DNA from: Acidobacteriota bacterium
Lineage (GTDB): Bacteria; Acidobacteriota; Blastocatellia; RBC074
Length of the DNA: 8,892 nt
Direction of reading: 5' to 3'
Assembly (NCBI GenBank): GCA_017991275.1
Contig: JAGNMH010000172.1
Span: 1 to 8,892 of the forward strand
Positions 6,007 to 8,892 of this stretch are shown here, one piece after another (position 1 is the stretch's first letter; every line of letters starts with the position of its first letter). The translations under genes and the position numbers were made by a program. Below the pieces are notes generated by a model. It did not search any database and had not been told where the DNA came from. It saw only the letters and a program-made list of their open reading frames with translations.

Positions 6007-6084
6007 TTGGCAGTTCATAGTTGGCAGTTCGCAGCAATCTGCGACGCCGTCTGTGAACCGCAAACTGCGAACTGTGAACTGAAC
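6005..6084. repeat. Heptamer hairpin forming the whole nuoD-nuoE spacer
   Basis: The left arm is four phased 7-mers: AGTTGGC (6005), AGTTCAT (6012), AGTTGGC (6019), AGTTCGC (6026). The right arm is GTGAACC (6053), GCAAACT (6060), GCGAACT (6067), GTGAACT (6074) and a partial GAAC (6081-6084). The arms are complementary over about 23 bp with roughly 19 matches by eye, with a loop region of about 20 nt. The first unit begins inside the nuoD TAG stop, and the last touches the nuoE ATG. There is no room for a Shine-Dalgarno sequence, and none is seen. An in-frame TTG at 6007 would add 26 repeat-encoded residues to NuoE and is a likely mis-annotation trap. Confidence 0.85.
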
Positions 6085-6549
6085 ATGTTTAGCCAAGCAA
6101 ACGAAACAAAACTCGACGAAATCATCACCCATTATCCGGTCAAACGTTCGGCTGTGCTTCCGGCGCTTTATCTGGCGCAAGAGGAGCACGGTTACGTCAC
6201 CGATGACGACGTGAAGTACATCGCAAAGCGATTGGATATGTTCGTCAACGAAGTCGAAGAAGTCGTGACTTTCTACACGATGTATTCGCGCAAACCGGTA
6301 GGGAAGTATAAGTTACAAGTTTGCCGCACTCTTTCCTGCGCGCTGCTCGGCGCGGAAAGAATCGCCGAACACATCGAACACAAGTTGCACGTCGGCATGG
6401 GCGAAACGACCAAGGACGGCAAGTTCACCCTGACGGAAGTCGAATGTCTGGGCTATTGCGACCTGGCTCCTTGCCTGCAAGTGAACTTCGATTATCACGA
6501 AAAAGTGACCACCGAGAGCGTTGACAAGCTAATTGATGGCTTGAACTAA
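6085..6549 (+). CDS. nuoE: NADH-quinone oxidoreductase subunit E
   Basis: The 24-kDa subunit of the NADH-oxidising module, with a thioredoxin-like fold holding the [2Fe-2S] cluster N1a near the FMN of NuoF. The 154-residue product from ATG 6085 has the helical N-terminal part (HYPVKRSAVLPALYLAQEEH, then YIAKRLDMFVNEVEEVVTFY). Four cluster ligands follow: C80 and C85 in VCRTLSCALLG, and C121 and C125 in VECLGYCDLAPC. I rejected the longer reading from TTG 6007, because its extra 26 residues are purely the translation of the heptamer hairpin and match nothing in the family. No ribosome-binding site is visible before ATG 6085, so translation may depend on re-initiation from nuoD. nuoF follows after 30 nt. 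Confidence 0.95.
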   Translation: MFSQANETKLDEIITHYPVKRSAVLPALYLAQEEHGYVTDDDVKYIAKRLDMFVNEVEEVVTFYTMYSRKPVGKYKLQVCRTLSCALLGAERIAEHIEHKLHVGMGETTKDGKFTLTEVECLGYCDLAPCLQVNFDYHEKVTTESVDKLIDGLN

Positions 6550-6553
6550 AAAC

Positions 6554-6577
6554 ACCCGCGAATTGACCCGCGAACTG
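6554..6577. repeat. 12-bp tandem repeat between nuoE and nuoF
   Basis: Two adjacent copies, acccgcgaattg (6554-6565) and acccgcgaactg (6566-6577), differ at one base and make up most of the 30-nt spacer, ending 2 nt before the nuoF ATG. The core gcgaactg also occurs in the nuoD-nuoE repeat (6067-6074). The repeat occupies the place where a ribosome-binding site would be expected, and none is seen. Confidence 0.6.
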
Positions 6578-6579
6578 AT

Positions 6580-7860
<1,281 letters not shown>

Positions 7861-7878
7861 GCCTCTCGCTACCTATTT

Positions 7879-8892
7879 ATGGAAACAGTCAAGCTAACAA
7901 TCAACGGACAGGAAATGACCGCGCCGAAAGGCGAATTGCTGATCGAAGCGTGCGAGATGAACGGCGTTTATCTGCCGCGCTTTTGTCATCACCGTGGACT
8001 GACACCGCAGGCTTCGTGCCGCATGTGTGTCGTGCGCGTGGACAATCCGAAAATCCCGAAGCTGCAAACCGCCTGCACCATGCCCGTGACCGACGGAATG
8101 GTTGTCACCACCGAATCTGCGGAAGTCGAAGAGACTCGCACGGCGATGATTGAATTTCTGTTGTCGAATCACCCTGTGGATTGCCCGGTTTGTGACCGCG
8201 CTGGTGAATGCGAGTTGCAGGATCAGACTTACGGCTTTGGCGAAGACCGCACGCGTTCCCAGTTTGAAGACAAAGAGAATTACCTGGAGCGCCAGATTTC
8301 GCCGTTCATTTACAACGACCCGCAACGTTGCGTGACCTGCAAACGCTGCACTCGCGTTTGCGAAGAGTGGATGGACGAAAACGCGATTACCACCATCAAC
8401 CGAGGTTCCGCGACTTTGATCAGCGCTTTTGGCGGATGGGTCGAATGCTCCGATTGCGGAAACTGCGTTGATGTTTGCCCGACGGGAACTCTGCTGCACG
8501 TGCCTTATAAGTACGTTGCGCGCCCTTGGGATTTGAAACAGACGCCGACGGTTTGCAACTTCTGTTCTGACGGTTGTTCGATTCTGGCCGGAACTCGCAG
8601 CGAAAAATTGATTCGCGCTGTTGCGCGCGATGGCCGAGGCCGCACCGCCGGAGGAATCAATCACGACTTCCTTTGCTCGCTTGGCCGATACACAGTTGAT
8701 TTTGTTCACAGCAAAGAGCGCGTGGATCGCCCGCTGATTCGCCGAGGCGATCATCTGATTCCTACGACCTGGGACGAAGCTTTGAGCCACGTTGCCAAAA
8801 AGCTTGGCGAAGTCAAAGCCACCAGCGGAGGTCAAAGCATCGGCGTTATCAGCGCCGCTCGGTTGTTGAACGAAGATCAGCACGCGCTTCGC
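7879..8892 (+). CDS. nuoG: NADH-quinone oxidoreductase subunit G, N-terminal 338 residues, with an extra ferredoxin-type cluster motif
   Basis: The largest subunit of the electron-input module, carrying the Fe-S wire from NuoF/E toward NuoB. The reading frame is open from ATG 7879 to the right edge, so the gene is cut. Domains in order: a [2Fe-2S] ferredoxin domain with N1b ligands C36, C47, C50, C66 (FCHHRG, SCRMC, TACTMP); the His-Cys3 cluster N5 (H98, C102, C105, C111); a ferredoxin-like domain; then a molybdopterin-oxidoreductase Fe4S4 domain with C226, C229, C233 and C266 (N7-type), entering the catalytic-like domain at TTWDEALSHVAKKLGE. The ferredoxin domain reads CVTCKRCTRVC (151-161) and CSDCGNCVDVCPTG (190-203), eight cysteines. 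N4 needs only C151, C154, C157 and C200, so C161, C190, C193 and C196 can hold a further [4Fe-4S] cluster. Textbook NuoG has FSGN-type residues there. The ATG has no visible ribosome-binding site. A NuoG-like hydrogenase or formate dehydrogenase subunit is an alternative, but the position after nuoF in a full nuo operon argues for complex I. Confidence 0.93.
   Translation, partial: METVKLTINGQEMTAPKGELLIEACEMNGVYLPRFCHHRGLTPQASCRMCVVRVDNPKIPKLQTACTMPVTDGMVVTTESAEVEETRTAMIEFLLSNHPVDCPVCDRAGECELQDQTYGFGEDRTRSQFEDKENYLERQISPFIYNDPQRCVTCKRCTRVCEEWMDENAITTINRGSATLISAFGGWVECSDCGNCVDVCPTGTLLHVPYKYVARPWDLKQTPTVCNFCSDGCSILAGTRSEKLIRAVARDGRGRTAGGINHDFLCSLGRYTVDFVHSKERVDRPLIRRGDHLIPTTWDEALSHVAKKLGEVKATSGGQSIGVISAARLLNEDQHALR

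Noticed and set aside
4807..6189. Minus-strand open frame of 460 codons opposite nuoD and the start of nuoE
   Set aside because: It lies wholly antisense to a perfectly family-like NuoD, its translation is rich in Arg/Phe/Asn with no recognisable domain, and it runs through the heptamer hairpin. It is a codon-bias shadow.
8329..8478. Reading the last gene as a hydrogenase or formate dehydrogenase subunit because of its ferredoxin domain
   Set aside because: It directly follows nuoA-F in canonical order and has the N1b, N5, N4 and N7 cysteine sets of NuoG. The visible part shows no hydrogenase H-cluster motif.
7894..8883. Minus-strand open frame of 329 codons opposite nuoG
   Set aside because: The plus strand encodes an unmistakable NuoG with all cluster motifs in order. 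The antisense translation is Ala/Arg/Asn-rich and domain-free.

Overview
The window is ordinary bacterial chromosome of roughly balanced base composition and holds two divergent gene blocks separated by a 404-bp control region. The organism is probably a Gram-negative bacterium outside the Proteobacteria. An Acidobacteriota (Blastocatellia-like) source is my best guess. It rests on the HrcA regulator, the WPQFRGPDGTG-type PQQ-propeller protein, the complete separate nuoA-B-C-D-E-F-G order, and the heptamer-repeat spacers. None of these is decisive.

Left block, minus strand, read right to left: hrcA (2851 to 1769), a heat-shock repressor; dnaJ (1669 to 548, TTG start), an Hsp70 co-chaperone; then the first 131 codons of a secreted PQQ-type beta-propeller protein that runs off the left edge. 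grpE and dnaK are absent between hrcA and dnaJ. A 118-bp palindromic element (423-540) made of two mutually inverted hairpins fills most of the dnaJ/propeller gap.

Middle: 2852-3255 is non-coding and should carry two back-to-back promoters. A TTGACA/TAATTT promoter faces hrcA and overlaps a degenerate CIRCE-like operator. A weaker TTGCAA/TAAGAT promoter faces the nuo operon.

Right block, plus strand: nuoA, B, C, D, E and F complete, and nuoG truncated by the right edge (338 codons visible). These encode subunits of proton-pumping NADH:quinone oxidoreductase (complex I). NuoE, F and G form the NADH-oxidising electron-input module. NuoB, C and D form the connecting quinone-reducing module. NuoA is a membrane-arm subunit. 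Electrons pass from FMN in NuoF through the Fe-S chain in NuoG to cluster N2 in NuoB and on to quinone near NuoD. The remaining nuo genes presumably lie downstream.

The least ordinary points are: (i) the nuoC-nuoD and nuoD-nuoE spacers consist largely of phased 7-bp repeats in inverted arrays that reach the start codons, with a 12-bp tandem repeat in the nuoE-nuoF spacer; (ii) NuoG carries a full double CxxCxxCxxxC ferredoxin pattern, predicting one [4Fe-4S] cluster more than textbook NuoG; (iii) the CIRCE-like site at hrcA; (iv) the double-hairpin element after dnaJ. I see no clearly new multi-gene system.
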